From positions 124,001 through 188,000 of the forward strand of contig JAFRSW010000022.1 of the NCBI GenBank assembly GCA_017427385.1: a stretch of 64,000 nt of DNA. The letters are read 5' to 3'. The notes under the pieces are model-generated. The model was not told the origin of the DNA. It saw only the letters and a program-made list of their open reading frames with translations, and did no database searches. The translations under genes were made by a program, and so were the position numbers. Below are positions 1 through 9,461 of the stretch, piece by piece; the stretch's first letter is position 1, and each line of letters opens with the position of its first letter. Origin of the DNA: Bacteroidales bacterium (GTDB taxonomy: Bacteria; Bacteroidota; Bacteroidia; Bacteroidales; UBA932).

Positions 1-418
1 TTCCCGCGTACGTCACTGTGGCATCCCCCTGCGAACTGGACCCCCTCTTCGCCGTCATCCGCCCCATGGCCTCCTGCCGGATGCGGGTTTTCTCCCTTGC
101 GCCGGCCGGGTTGTAGCTTTCCAGCGAGATGAACCAGGCCAGCGCCGACACCGACTCTGGCGTGAATCCCGGCACCGTGCCGAGCTCGGTCAGCGACAGG
201 ATGTCCCCGGTGCGCTCGCGGTAGTCCTGCAGGCTCGCGACCTGGTACTCGCTGAACAGACCGCAGGAACGCAGCCTTCCGGCGGATGCCAGGTTGATGC
301 ACACGGGATGGGCCGCCAGGGCCTCGAAACGCTCGAATTCACTCTCCGACAGTTCTTCTGCACTGCCAGCTCCGGTAAGGAGCAGAACGGCTTCCAACAT
401 CGATATCAACAGCTTCAT
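1..418 (-). CDS. Helix-hairpin-helix protein, 3' part beyond the left edge
   Basis: The frame opens with ATG at 418-416 and runs off the left edge without a stop (139 complete codons). The start MKLLISMLEAVLLLTGAG looks like a signal peptide. It is followed by a region of the ComEA-like helix-hairpin-helix type: 'HPVCINLASAGRLRSCGLFS' and then 'LSLTELGTVPGFTPESVSAL', a tandem pattern of short helical hairpins. Large exported proteins with this N-terminus are common and uncharacterised in Bacteroidales; the rest of the protein is not visible. It is divergent from hpt, with about 116 bases between the two starts. Family assignment is moderate and no function is assigned. Confidence 0.6.
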   Translation of the reverse strand, partial: MKLLISMLEAVLLLTGAGSAEELSESEFERFEALAAHPVCINLASAGRLRSCGLFSEYQVASLQDYRERTGDILSLTELGTVPGFTPESVSALAWFISLESYNPAGAREKTRIRQEAMGRMTAKRGSSSQGDATVTYAG

Positions 419-486
419 GGGGCCAATATAGCGAGTCGGAAAACAAATGTCAATCAAATAAATGCATAGCGAATACTTTTTTTATG

Positions 487-516
487 TTTCCGTATCGCGA
501 AAAAATTGTAACTTTA
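487..516 (+). promoter_or_regulatory. Possible promoter of hpt-adk
   Basis: TAACTTTA at 509-516 is one mismatch from the Bacteroidota -7 box TAnnTTTG. TTTC at 487-490 lies 18 bases upstream, in the place of the -33 TTTG. The hpt start at 535 follows. This is a weak match made by eye. Confidence 0.3.
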
Positions 517-534
517 TGCATCGATTCATTTATT

Positions 535-1101
535 ATGGATAAGGTTTTTATTCACGACAAGGTTTTCGTACCTTTCATCCCCTACGAGAAAGTCTCGCAA
601 ATCATTGACGGTGTGGCAGATAGACTTAACAAAGATTTTTGTGATGCCGAACACTCCTATGCTAAAAAAGCAGAAAAAGACATCCCGGTGCTGCTTTGCG
701 TCCTTCACGGATCCATCATGTTTACAGGAGAACTTTTGAAGAGAATCAACTTCCCCGTAGAGCTCGCATCCATGAAATTGTCTTCCTACGTAGGCACCAC
801 CTCCACCGGAGTGGTTAAGGAGACCATGCCTCTCAGCACAGATATCGTGGGAAAGACCGTCATCGTGTGCGAAGATATCGTGGATACAGGCAATACTATC
901 ATAGCCCTCAAGAAAAAATTCCTGGATAAGGGAGCCAAGGACGTGCGCATCTGCACCATGCTCCTCAAACCTGACGTCTTCCAGAATAAAGGTAAACTGG
1001 ATTATGTGGGCGCCGAGATTCCCAACCGTTTCATAGTCGGCTTCGGTCTGGACTACGACGAACTCGGGCGCAACCTCAAAGATATTTACGTATTAGAATA
1101 A
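535..1101 (+). CDS. hpt: Hypoxanthine phosphoribosyltransferase
   Basis: The product is a cytoplasmic purine salvage enzyme that joins hypoxanthine (or guanine) to PRPP to give IMP (or GMP). The 188-residue protein carries the type I PRPP-binding loop as EDIVDTG (residues 113-119), the LHGS loop near 58-60, and the C-terminal VGFGLDYDE...RNL segment that contacts base and pyrophosphate. The start at 535 (MDKVFIHDK) is chosen over an in-frame ATG at 484 because the extra 17 residues match nothing in the family and would place the start over the promoter-like box. The stop is 5 bases before adk, so the two purine nucleotide genes form an operon. Confidence 0.93.
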   Translation: MDKVFIHDKVFVPFIPYEKVSQIIDGVADRLNKDFCDAEHSYAKKAEKDIPVLLCVLHGSIMFTGELLKRINFPVELASMKLSSYVGTTSTGVVKETMPLSTDIVGKTVIVCEDIVDTGNTIIALKKKFLDKGAKDVRICTMLLKPDVFQNKGKLDYVGAEIPNRFIVGFGLDYDELGRNLKDIYVLE

Positions 1102-1106
1102 GCAAT

Positions 1107-1679
1107 ATGAAGTACTTTATCATGTTCGGCCCTCCCGGTGCCGGAAAAGGGACCCACGCGGCTCCCATGGTCAAAAAATACAACCTCAAGCACATCTCCA
1201 CCGGAGAGCTCCTGCGCAGCGAGATTGCAGCCGGAACCGAGCTTGGAAAGCAGGCGGCAGCCTTGATCGAAAAGGGAAATCTTGTGCCCGACGAAGTTGT
1301 GGAAGGGATGATTGCTCAGACCTTCGCCAAATATCCTGAAGTCAACGGATTCCTCCTGGACGGCTTCCCCCGCACAGTACAACAGGCAATGGACCTGGAC
1401 GAGATGCTGGAAGCACGCGACGAATATGTGACCGGTGTTATCTCCCTGATGATTCCCGACGAGGAAATTAAGGCCCGCATCAAGGGCCGCGCCCTGATCG
1501 AAGGACGTGCCGACGATGCCTCTGACGAGACCATCGCCAACCGCATCAAAACCTATCACGCCAAGACGGAACCCCTTATCGAGATCTATAAAGACAAGGG
1601 GATCTATCACGAAATCGACGGAATAGGCTCCATTGAAGAAGTGCAGAAGCGCGTCTTCGCGATGATGGATAAGCTATAG
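1107..1679 (+). CDS. adk: Adenylate kinase, short-LID type
   Basis: The enzyme interconverts ATP + AMP and 2 ADP. The P-loop GPPGAGKGT spans residues 8-16, the AMP-binding segment is HISTGELLR, and FLLDGFPRT is the conserved FPRT motif. At 190 residues the protein is shorter than the roughly 215-residue E. coli type: the LID is only a short loop (RALIEGRADDASDETIANR) without zinc-binding cysteines, as is usual in Bacteroidota. The gene follows hpt by 5 bases. Its TAG stop (1677-1679) directly abuts the stop of the convergent murF (1674-1676), so no room is left for a separate terminator. Confidence 0.95.
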   Translation: MKYFIMFGPPGAGKGTHAAPMVKKYNLKHISTGELLRSEIAAGTELGKQAAALIEKGNLVPDEVVEGMIAQTFAKYPEVNGFLLDGFPRTVQQAMDLDEMLEARDEYVTGVISLMIPDEEIKARIKGRALIEGRADDASDETIANRIKTYHAKTEPLIEIYKDKGIYHEIDGIGSIEEVQKRVFAMMDKL

Positions 1680-2993
1680 TTCCGGCAAAACCTTCTCCAT
1701 GCGGATGCCGCGGGAGCCTTTGACAAGGATCGTGGCGCCGGAGAAGGAGGCCTGATGGCCGGAGATGTATTCGGCCAGAGCGTCGGAAGTGAGGAAGCAG
1801 CCGAGGATCAGCGGATCCGAACCGGGAACGATGCCGAGTTCCGACAGGGCTTTCCCGAATTCCTCCCCTACAAGATATGACTTCAGTCCGGAGGCTATCA
1901 GCTTCCGGACTATGTTTTTATGCTCTTCCACCGAAGCATCGCCCAGTTCGCGCATGTCACCCAGAAGGGCCAGCTTGCAATCAGACTGTATAGCTGCAAG
2001 ATTGTCGATTGCCAGCCCCATGGAGGTAGGATTGGCATTGTAGGCATCTACGATCAGGGTATTTCGCGCCGTTTTCTCCAACTGTGAGCGGCTGTTCGAA
2101 GGGGTATAGGCCTCGATGGCGGCAATGGCATCCGCACGCTTCACACCGAAGTACTCGGCGATGGAAAGCGCGGCCAGCACGTTGTCGGCATTGTAGGCGC
2201 CGACGAGCTTAGTATGTATCTCGGAATCCCCAACCCGCATGGCCATGAAAGGGTTTTCGGCCGTCGTAGGCAGCAATTCCACCTTCATGGATCCGCGGCT
2301 GAATTCCCACTGATGGCAGGCTTCCTTCCGTGCAGAGGCGGCCAGGTCCGGATGATCGGTATTCACGAAGATTAGCGAACCCTTGTGGCTGCCCAGCCAC
2401 TTGTACAGCTCGGTCTTTGCAGCCAGCACTCCCTCGTAGGAGCCGAAGCCCAGCAGATGCGCCTTGCCCACATTGGTGATGTAGCCGTAGTCCGGCTGGC
2501 TCACCTTAACCAGTTTCGCAATATCGTCCGGATGGTTCGCGCCCATCTCCACCACCGCGATCTCGGCATCGGCCGGAATCGACAGCAGGGTCAGCGGTAC
2601 GCCTATGTCGTTATTGAGATTTCCCTTAGTAGCGGCCACCTTGAACTTGGCTCCAAGCGCCGCCGCGATCAGTTCCTTCGTGGTCGTTTTCCCATTAGTA
2701 CCCGTAAGCCCTATCACCGGGATTCCCAGCACCTTGCGGTGATGGATCGCCAGCGCCTGCAGCGCCCCGAACGGATCCGGAACAGGGATCATGCGCTCGT
2801 CAACGACGACGTGGTCGTCGTTGACTACGGCATATGAAGCACCGGCTTCCAGGGCCTTCACCGCATACTCATTGCCATCAAAATTCTCCCCCCGCAGCGC
2901 AAAAAAGATAGCCCCCGCAGGAATAGTGCGACTGTCGGTACTTACCTTGCAGCCACACTCGCAATACAACTTGTAGAGTTCTTCCGTACTCAT
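1674..2993 (-). CDS. murF: UDP-MurNAc-tripeptide:D-Ala-D-Ala ligase
   Basis: This cytoplasmic Mur ligase adds D-Ala-D-Ala to the UDP-MurNAc-tripeptide, the last soluble step of peptidoglycan precursor synthesis. The 439-residue protein shows the N-terminal substrate domain ('[16 protein letters not shown]', near 18-33), the ATP-binding loop [13 protein letters not shown] at 95-107, and the central-domain motifs VVEMGANHP and DAYNANPTS. Its ATG (2993-2991) overlaps the dut stop by four bases (ATGA), making it the last gene of tgt-lptG-dut-murF. It anchors the cell's own wall synthesis and is distinct from the wall-degrading genes after 31 kb. Confidence 0.95.
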   Translation of the reverse strand: MSTEELYKLYCECGCKVSTDSRTIPAGAIFFALRGENFDGNEYAVKALEAGASYAVVNDDHVVVDERMIPVPDPFGALQALAIHHRKVLGIPVIGLTGTNGKTTTKELIAAALGAKFKVAATKGNLNNDIGVPLTLLSIPADAEIAVVEMGANHPDDIAKLVKVSQPDYGYITNVGKAHLLGFGSYEGVLAAKTELYKWLGSHKGSLIFVNTDHPDLAASARKEACHQWEFSRGSMKVELLPTTAENPFMAMRVGDSEIHTKLVGAYNADNVLAALSIAEYFGVKRADAIAAIEAYTPSNSRSQLEKTARNTLIVDAYNANPTSMGLAIDNLAAIQSDCKLALLGDMRELGDASVEEHKNIVRKLIASGLKSYLVGEEFGKALSELGIVPGSDPLILGCFLTSDALAEYISGHQASFSGATILVKGSRGIRMEKVLPEL

Positions 2994-3424
2994 TTCGTAC
3001 CCGTGCTGCCAAATCCGCCTTCCCCACGCTCAGTCGCTCCCAGTTCGGAAACCTCCTCCCAATCTATCTTCTCGTGCTTCGCAAGCACCAACTGCGCGAT
3101 CCTCTCCCCCGGCTCCACCGTGAACGGCTGGTCAGAAAGGTTCACAAGGATCACGTTCACCTCTCCGCGGTAATCCGCATCGATGGTTCCCGGAGTGTTC
3201 AGTACGGTGATGCCTTTCTTGGCGGCAAGGCCGCTTCGGGGGCGCACCTGCACCTCATATCCTACCGGAATCTCGAGATAGAGCCCCGTGGGGATCATAG
3301 CCCGCTGGAGCGGGGCCAGCACTACCGGGGATTCCAGGGAAGCGCGCACGTCCATGCCCGCGGATGCGAGCGTAGCGTACTGAGGAAGGGCGTTCAGGCC
3401 CTTGTTCACGACTATTACTGTCAT
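2990..3424 (-). CDS. dut: dUTP diphosphatase
   Basis: The enzyme hydrolyses dUTP to dUMP and PPi, keeping uracil out of DNA and feeding dTMP synthesis. The 144-residue trimeric-type protein has all five motifs: [33 protein letters not shown] and the C-terminal [11 protein letters not shown]. The frame is open further upstream, but the start at 3424 (MTVIVVNKG) is used because it gives the usual family length and because TAATG lets the lptG stop share one base with this ATG. The stop overlaps the murF start. Confidence 0.94.
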   Translation of the reverse strand: MTVIVVNKGLNALPQYATLASAGMDVRASLESPVVLAPLQRAMIPTGLYLEIPVGYEVQVRPRSGLAAKKGITVLNTPGTIDADYRGEVNVILVNLSDQPFTVEPGERIAQLVLAKHEKIDWEEVSELGATERGEGGFGSTGTK

Positions 3425-4500
3425 TACTTCTGAGCTTTTGTATATAGGAAAACGGTTATCAGGGCAAACAGCAGATTCGGAATCCAAAGCGCAACCCCGG
3501 CCGGCATGGCGCCGGCATATACGAACATCTGCGCGAAACGCAGGAAGAGGATATATGAGAAGGCCAGGGCGATGCCTATTCCGAGGTTCCAGCCTATGCC
3601 TCCTCGCTTCTTGCGCGACGACAGGCACACTCCCATGATGGTCAGGATAATGGCCGAGAACGGCATGGCATAACGGTTATGCAACTCTATCTCGGCGAAC
3701 ATCACGTTCGCATCCCCACGCATGTTCTGCGTTTCAATAAGCTGGTTAAGGTCTTTTATAGGGAGGGTTTCCACCGTCTTCTCGTTGCGGTAGAAGTCTG
3801 TCACCGTGAGTTCGATGACGGTGTCTTTCTTTTCCCCGCTTGTGATATGGTCCTCAAGGCCGGAGGCATAGTCCCGGATGAACCAGTTGCGCAATTTCCA
3901 GCACTGCTTGGTGCTGTCCCATACAGCCGATTCAGCCTCGAGTTTGCTCTTGAGCTTGTTATTCTCGATGGTCTCCAGGGTAAACTTGTATGCGGTATTG
4001 TTCCAGCGGCTGAAAGACTCCACATATACGAACTGTCCGGGAGCTATCTGGTAATGCACGTTCCTGAATTTCAGCGTTTTGTTCTTAACGTATTTCTGCT
4101 CGAAATTCGTGCGGATGACATTCGACTTGGGTATCACATACAGGTTCAGGCCAAGGGAAATACCAGCTATAAGGATAGCACAGGCCACATAAGGCACCAG
4201 GATGCGGGCATAGCTTATACCACCCGACAGCATGGCGATGAACTCCGAATTAGCCGCCATCCTGGAAGTGAAGAATATGACGGTGATGAACACGAACAGA
4301 GGACTGAACATGTTCATGAAATAAGGCACGAAATTGAGATAATAATCTACAATGATAGCCTTGAGAGGAGCCTCGTTCTTCACGAAGTAGTCTACCTTCT
4401 CCGAAATGTCGAAGATGATGACGATGCCGATAATCAGCAGCAACGCCATGAAGAAGGTGGTGATAAACTTCTTGGATATGTAGATATCGAGTTTCCTCAT
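3424..4500 (-). CDS. lptG: LptF/LptG-family LPS export permease
   Basis: The 358-residue inner-membrane protein of the YjgP/YjgQ family has an N-terminal pair of membrane helices after '[17 protein letters not shown]', a periplasmic beta-rich domain between about 120 and 260, and a C-terminal set of helices. In the Lpt system, LptF and LptG form the transmembrane part of the ABC exporter that extracts LPS and passes it to the periplasmic bridge. Which of the two paralogues this is cannot be decided from sequence alone; Bacteroidota often annotate the copy beside tgt as lptG. Its ATG overlaps the tgt stop (ATGA) and its stop overlaps the dut start. Confidence 0.85.
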   Translation of the reverse strand: MRKLDIYISKKFITTFFMALLLIIGIVIIFDISEKVDYFVKNEAPLKAIIVDYYLNFVPYFMNMFSPLFVFITVIFFTSRMAANSEFIAMLSGGISYARILVPYVACAILIAGISLGLNLYVIPKSNVIRTNFEQKYVKNKTLKFRNVHYQIAPGQFVYVESFSRWNNTAYKFTLETIENNKLKSKLEAESAVWDSTKQCWKLRNWFIRDYASGLEDHITSGEKKDTVIELTVTDFYRNEKTVETLPIKDLNQLIETQNMRGDANVMFAEIELHNRYAMPFSAIILTIMGVCLSSRKKRGGIGWNLGIGIALAFSYILFLRFAQMFVYAGAMPAGVALWIPNLLFALITVFLYTKAQK

Positions 4501-5627
4501 AATCTCTGTGTCAGTTTAGCCACGGCGGCATCCTTCCACGCCGCAAAATCCCCGGCCTCGATGTGGGCACGGGCCTGCCGTACAAGGTCCAGATAGAAAG
4601 CGAGGTTATGCTCGCTGGCTATCATGGCCGCGAACATCTCTCCGGAAATGAAGAGATGGCGCAGGTAGGCCTTCGTATATGTATGGTCCACAAACGACGT
4701 GCCGTCCGGGTCCAGCGGGCTGAAATCATCCTTCCATTTTTCGTTGCGCATGTTCATGATGCCGTTCCAGGTGAACAGCATGCCGTTGCGGCCGTTGCGC
4801 GTGGGCATCACGCAGTCGAACATGTCCACCCCACGGGCAATCCCTTCGAGGATGTTCGCCGGGGTGCCGACGCCCATAAGGTAGCGCGGGCGGTCTTCCG
4901 GCAGCAGAGGGCAAACCAGTTCCAGCATCTCGTACATCTTCTCCGTAGGCTCCCCTACCGCCAGGCCGCCGATAGCGTAGCCGTCGGCATCGAACTGCAC
5001 GGCATGATCTACGGCCTCCTTACGGAGGTCAGGATAGACGCAGCCCTGCACGATGGGGAAGAAGCACTGGCTATAGCCATAAAGGGGCTCCGTCTCGCGG
5101 AATCGTTTTGCAAAGCGCTCCAGCCAGCTCTTGGTCAAATTCAGACTCTTGCGGGCATAGGCATGGACGGCATCGCCCGGGCAGCACTCGTCCAGGGCCA
5201 TGCAGATATCGGCGCCGATGATGCGCTGGGTATCCACATTGTTCTCCGGAGTGAAGGTGTGGCGGCTGCCGTCGATGTGACTTTGGAAGGTACACCCTTC
5301 AGGGGTGAGTTTGCGTATGGGGCTGAGGCTGAAGACCTGGAAGCCGCCGCTGTCGGTGAGGATGGGACGGTCCCAGCTCTCGAAGCGATGCAGGCCACCG
5401 GCCTCCCGCAGAATGCCCAGCCCAGGGCGCAGGTAGAGGTGATAGGTGTTGCCGAGGATAATCTCGGCCTGAACATCGTCCTTGAGGTCTTTATGATAGA
5501 CGCCCTTCACCGAGCCCACGGTGCCGACCGGCATGAAGATCGGGGTGCGTATGTCACCGTGATCCGTATGCATCACGCCGCAGCGGGCGGCGGAGGAAAG
5601 GTCGGAATGCGTCTTTTCGAATTTCAT
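4497..5627 (-). CDS. tgt: tRNA-guanine transglycosylase (queuosine pathway)
   Basis: The enzyme exchanges guanine-34 of GUN-anticodon tRNAs for preQ1. The 376-residue protein shows the nucleophile/acid region LTDSGGFQVF (D92), the substrate-binding 'YAIGGLAVGEP', and DCVMPTRNGRNG with D271. The usual CxCxxC zinc ligands are missing: the segment after SPLDPD reads GTSFVDH (309-315). The downstream histidine of the site is kept (H340, EHNLAFYL). It is the first gene of tgt-lptG-dut-murF and is divergent from the permease at 5698. The call is sure from overall conservation; the effect of losing zinc is unknown. Confidence 0.93.
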   Translation of the reverse strand: MKFEKTHSDLSSAARCGVMHTDHGDIRTPIFMPVGTVGSVKGVYHKDLKDDVQAEIILGNTYHLYLRPGLGILREAGGLHRFESWDRPILTDSGGFQVFSLSPIRKLTPEGCTFQSHIDGSRHTFTPENNVDTQRIIGADICMALDECCPGDAVHAYARKSLNLTKSWLERFAKRFRETEPLYGYSQCFFPIVQGCVYPDLRKEAVDHAVQFDADGYAIGGLAVGEPTEKMYEMLELVCPLLPEDRPRYLMGVGTPANILEGIARGVDMFDCVMPTRNGRNGMLFTWNGIMNMRNEKWKDDFSPLDPDGTSFVDHTYTKAYLRHLFISGEMFAAMIASEHNLAFYLDLVRQARAHIEAGDFAAWKDAAVAKLTQRL

Positions 5628-5662
5628 CTTTCAAAGATAATCAAAATAGAAGAAAAAATGAC

Positions 5663-5670
5663 TAAATTTG
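5663..5670 (+). promoter_or_regulatory. -7 box before the nucleoside permease
   Basis: TAAATTTG is a perfect match to the Bacteroidota TAnnTTTG motif, 27 bases before the ATG at 5698. No convincing TTTG lies 19-21 bases further upstream. Confidence 0.45.
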
Positions 5671-5697
5671 TTAGCTGAACATTCAATCTACACTATA

Positions 5698-6972
5698 ATG
5701 AAAAACACTCAACTCAAGTTCAGGCTTGTCCTGATGCTGGTGCTCCAGTATGCTGCCTGGGGTGCGTACCTCACCTCGCTGGGCCGCTACCTCGGCAACT
5801 CAGGCCTCGGGCCGCAGATCAAATGGTTCTTCGCCATGCAGGGCATCGTGTCCATATTCATGCCTACCCTGATGGGCATCGTAGCAGACCGTTTCATACC
5901 TGCACAGAAAACCCTTTCGCTCTGCCACGGGCTCGCAGGCCTGTTCATGCTGGGAGCGGGCTTCTATTGCATGAACGCCGGCGGCTCCGTGCAGTTTGCC
6001 CCCCTGTTCATACTGTATAGCCTGAGCGTGGCATTCTACATGCCCACCATCGCGATATCCAACTCGGTGGCCTACAACGCTATGGGCAAGGCCGGAATGG
6101 ACCCCGTCAAGGAATTCCCTCCCATCCGCGTGTTCGGCACGGTGGGCTTCATCTGCAGCATGCTCATCACCAACTTCGTAAAGATAGGCGGCGTTGCCAT
6201 GCAGGACAGCTACACCCAGCTCTACTCCTCCGGCATCCTCTCCCTGGTGCTTTGCGCATATGCGCTGAGCATGCCTGAGTGCGAAATCAACCGTGGCGAG
6301 TCCAAGAGCCTGGCCGAAGCCTTCGGGCTCAAGGCCTTCACCCTTTTCAAGGACGGCCAGTTCGCAGTGTTCTTCATTTTCTCCATGCTGCTGGGCGCAT
6401 CCTTGCAGATAACAAACGGCTATGCCAACACCTTCCTGGGTTCATTCGCAGCGGATCCCGCCCTTGCGAACACCTTTGCTGTTAAGAACTCCAACGCCCT
6501 GATTGCCATCAGCCAGGCATCGGAGACCCTCTGCATCCTGCTGATTCCCATCTGCATGAAGAAGTTCGGCATCAAGAAGGTGATGCTTATGGCGATGTTC
6601 GCATGGGTGTTCCGCTTTGGTTTCTTCGGAGCTGGCAATCCCGCTTGGCCGGGCGTGCTGCTGTTCGTTCTCAGCTGCATAGTCTACGGCGTGGCGTTCG
6701 ACTTCTTCAACATTTCCGGTTCCCTCTATGTGAACGAGAACACCACCCCGGACATCCGTTCCAGCGCCCAGGGCGTGTTCATGCTCATGACCAACGGCCT
6801 CGGAGCCACTATCGGCACCCTGGCGGCCGGCAAGGTCGTGGAGGCCTGCGACGTGTTCAACACCCCCGCAAACTGGTCCACGGCCTGGTATATCTTCGCC
6901 GGCTACGCCTGCCTGGTGGGCGTCCTCTTCGCTATCCTGTTCAAGGATCCCCAGAAGAAGAAGGTCGCGTAA
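5698..6972 (+). CDS. Nucleoside:H+ symporter-type MFS permease
   Basis: The 424-residue integral membrane protein has about 12 predicted helices. The opening MKNTQLKFRLVLMLVLQYAA, then WGAYLTSLGRYL and GIVADRF, is typical of the NupG/XapB-like nucleoside permease family as found in Bacteroidota. It probably imports nucleosides with protons, which would fit the salvage genes hpt-adk nearby, although the substrate is inferred only from family. The start at 5698 is chosen over an in-frame ATG at 5668, which lies inside the -7 box. The 3' end overlaps the convergent lipoprotein gene by 32 bases. Confidence 0.8.
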   Translation: MKNTQLKFRLVLMLVLQYAAWGAYLTSLGRYLGNSGLGPQIKWFFAMQGIVSIFMPTLMGIVADRFIPAQKTLSLCHGLAGLFMLGAGFYCMNAGGSVQFAPLFILYSLSVAFYMPTIAISNSVAYNAMGKAGMDPVKEFPPIRVFGTVGFICSMLITNFVKIGGVAMQDSYTQLYSSGILSLVLCAYALSMPECEINRGESKSLAEAFGLKAFTLFKDGQFAVFFIFSMLLGASLQITNGYANTFLGSFAADPALANTFAVKNSNALIAISQASETLCILLIPICMKKFGIKKVMLMAMFAWVFRFGFFGAGNPAWPGVLLFVLSCIVYGVAFDFFNISGSLYVNENTTPDIRSSAQGVFMLMTNGLGATIGTLAAGKVVEACDVFNTPANWSTAWYIFAGYACLVGVLFAILFKDPQKKKVA

Positions 6973-9448
6973 ACTCGGAGGCATCCCAGTCGAAGAAAGC
7001 CTTCGACGACACACTCCACTTCTCTACGGACACGTATCCCTTCGAGTTTACGTGTCCGTTTGCGTCTGCAATCTCCGCATGCCCTCCGGAATATGTGTAT
7101 GGTGCATAATGGTATATGGCAAGATGCATGTGCCCTTTGGCGCCGTACTCCGCGTTGCTGTATGGCCCCACCACCTGGTAGGTGAACTGGGAAGTGCCGA
7201 AGAACGGGCCGCTGCCGTGGTTGAATTCAGCGGTGGCGGTCAGGTCCCCGTCCCAGTTGGTCTCCAGGAACGATCCGTCCGATGAGTAGGCATACCCGTT
7301 GGTCCCGATCGCACTCTCGTTGGAATAAAGAGGGCCGCCGTCCCTTCCCTGATAGGCAAAACTTCCAGCTGTTACATCCAGGGTCACATCATCGCTGTGC
7401 GGACGGAAGCACAGGCACGTGGTTGTGCCAGAGAAGTACAGGGTTTCTATATAGAGATCCACCCCTACGGGATTGTAATATGTTGATGCATAAGAGCCTA
7501 CACACGCTTTAACGTACTCATTGCAGTGAGGGTTCAGTTTTCCTACGAATATGGGCACGGCCTCCCCATACAGCGAGCGGACGGCCGCCGCAGGAAGGTC
7601 CCACCTTATCAGGGTAGTGCTATAGCCGGTTATGTAGTCATCTGCTATGCGGCCTTCCACAAAGCGGGTCCCGCCGAACCACGTGCGCCATCCTCCTTCA
7701 GCCAATGCTGAATAAGACCGCCCGAATTCTTCCGGAACACCGGATGTTACTTCGGCAGTTATGCCGCTCTGTGTTCCGAGCGCGGCAACGGCAGGCAAGG
7801 GATCGTCCACACTGCTCACATCGAAAGCCTCGCCGAAATACGTACTGCCTTCCAGCGGCCCCACTGTTTCATTGGATATCGTCACATTGAAATCCGCCTT
7901 AATGCCGCAGGCCAGGATAACCCTGTATGGAAATGTCTTGCCGACCACCTCTGTCCAGTTCCTGTGCGCATCTCCATGGTTCCACTGTATCTTATTGACA
8001 TACATGGTCTTGGCAGAAGTGTTTCCGTAGATGAAGTCCTCGGCGTACAAGCCCGAAACCGATGCCCTCGGTTCGATATATGCGACACCGTAGAGAGAAT
8101 GATACAACTCATCCGATTCCCTCACCAGATATACATCCCGCAAGCCCTCGATTCCCAAGCTTACTTTGTCTCCAACCACATCCAGCGTCTTGTCCGAAAT
8201 GGAAATTGTGGGATATGACGATGACAACGGCACCGAGCCCATCTTATGACCGGCAGAATCAAAGCAATACAGCGTTCCCGTGCCGGCGCTTAGGGCCGTC
8301 ACTTTCACCCCGCTCATACTGGCTCCCGAGACCTTCTCCCCTATGCGGAATACCGAATTCTGCATGACTCCCGGATAACTCGCCAGCGAGAAAGACACCT
8401 CCGATGGCTGATGGATTTGGGAATACAGCATGATCTCCTTTTGTTCTCCTGCCTTGAACGGGGACGGATTATAGAAGCGGAAATCGTCCTTACGCCAGGT
8501 GTTGGAGGCCTCTTCGTTGCTCAGGATAACCCTGCATACATAACTGCAACCACCCTGAAGCCCGATCCTGCTACCATCATTCGCATAGAAACGGCATACG
8601 ACGCTTCCGTTACTCGCATCTCCCAGCACATCGAAGTCTATCGTCATCTCTATGTATGTAGAATACTCCACAGAGTTCCCCGGACTGTCGGTATAGGCAA
8701 CATCGGTATAATTCGGCAGGCTATACAGATAGACTGTTCCTCCTGATTGAAGCGTGGAGAGGTCTGCAGTGGACAATCTGTCCCCACCCTGCATTGGAGT
8801 TCCGGACACTGCCTTGAAGTCCCGCACGCTTCCCCACACATCCGAAGGAAGCAGAGAGACAGATGCGGGGCTGTTGCATAATTTCGCCTCGCGTATCCTC
8901 ACGTTTCCACCCAACTGACCACCGACCGCCACCAGCGATGATGCCAATTCGGTCTTCAGGCCTATCCGGCTCATCGCACGCTTCAAGGCAATTGTGCTTT
9001 TCAGCCCGGAGGATGTCATGCTCAGCGAGCCGTCTCCAACCATCAGCAGCGCGGCCGAGCCATCCGTCGGGCAACTCATTGGCACAGTAGTTCTTTCCGA
9101 TATGCGCCCGGGGGCCTGCAGGTCGCGCCCCGCGTTTCCCACCACCACAAGCCGGCTGTGGCCGCCGACGGAGGAGTCGAAACCGACGGATCCGGAAGAA
9201 CGAATCGACAGATTGTCGAAATAGTACTCTTCTGCCAGTTCCCCAGAGGAATCGAACACCCACACATTCAAGTCCCGCACCACATCCTCATCGGGAATCG
9301 CAGCGCTCTTGGATGGATATTGGCATTCCAGGGTTATCGATATGTCCGCCCGGCCCGTATTTAGTCCGGGCTGTTCGATTTCGTGCACGCAGGAGGCAGC
9401 CAGTATCACCGCCAGCATCAATCCTTTATCTAATAATACCGTTTTCAT
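6941..9448 (-). CDS. Large fimbria-associated lipoprotein
   Basis: The 835-residue lipoprotein has the lipobox LAASC after a short signal peptide. Its N-terminal part (about 30-110: 'ADISITLECQY', then 'DLNVWVFDSSGELAEEYYF') resembles the N-terminal strand-rich domain of FimB/Mfa fimbrial subunits. The long C-terminal part is beta-rich and without motifs I recognise. Size, position last in the fimbrillin operon and fold pattern fit the large tip or accessory proteins of Mfa/Fim-type pili (DUF4906-like). It follows the 327-residue fimbrillin by 13 bases. The 3' end overlaps the nucleoside permease gene tail to tail. Confidence 0.55.
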   Translation of the reverse strand: MKTVLLDKGLMLAVILAASCVHEIEQPGLNTGRADISITLECQYPSKSAAIPDEDVVRDLNVWVFDSSGELAEEYYFDNLSIRSSGSVGFDSSVGGHSRLVVVGNAGRDLQAPGRISERTTVPMSCPTDGSAALLMVGDGSLSMTSSGLKSTIALKRAMSRIGLKTELASSLVAVGGQLGGNVRIREAKLCNSPASVSLLPSDVWGSVRDFKAVSGTPMQGGDRLSTADLSTLQSGGTVYLYSLPNYTDVAYTDSPGNSVEYSTYIEMTIDFDVLGDASNGSVVCRFYANDGSRIGLQGGCSYVCRVILSNEEASNTWRKDDFRFYNPSPFKAGEQKEIMLYSQIHQPSEVSFSLASYPGVMQNSVFRIGEKVSGASMSGVKVTALSAGTGTLYCFDSAGHKMGSVPLSSSYPTISISDKTLDVVGDKVSLGIEGLRDVYLVRESDELYHSLYGVAYIEPRASVSGLYAEDFIYGNTSAKTMYVNKIQWNHGDAHRNWTEVVGKTFPYRVILACGIKADFNVTISNETVGPLEGSTYFGEAFDVSSVDDPLPAVAALGTQSGITAEVTSGVPEEFGRSYSALAEGGWRTWFGGTRFVEGRIADDYITGYSTTLIRWDLPAAAVRSLYGEAVPIFVGKLNPHCNEYVKACVGSYASTYYNPVGVDLYIETLYFSGTTTCLCFRPHSDDVTLDVTAGSFAYQGRDGGPLYSNESAIGTNGYAYSSDGSFLETNWDGDLTATAEFNHGSGPFFGTSQFTYQVVGPYSNAEYGAKGHMHLAIYHYAPYTYSGGHAEIADANGHVNSKGYVSVEKWSVSSKAFFDWDASEFTRPSSSGDP

Positions 9449-9461
9449 CGTTCTTCTACAA

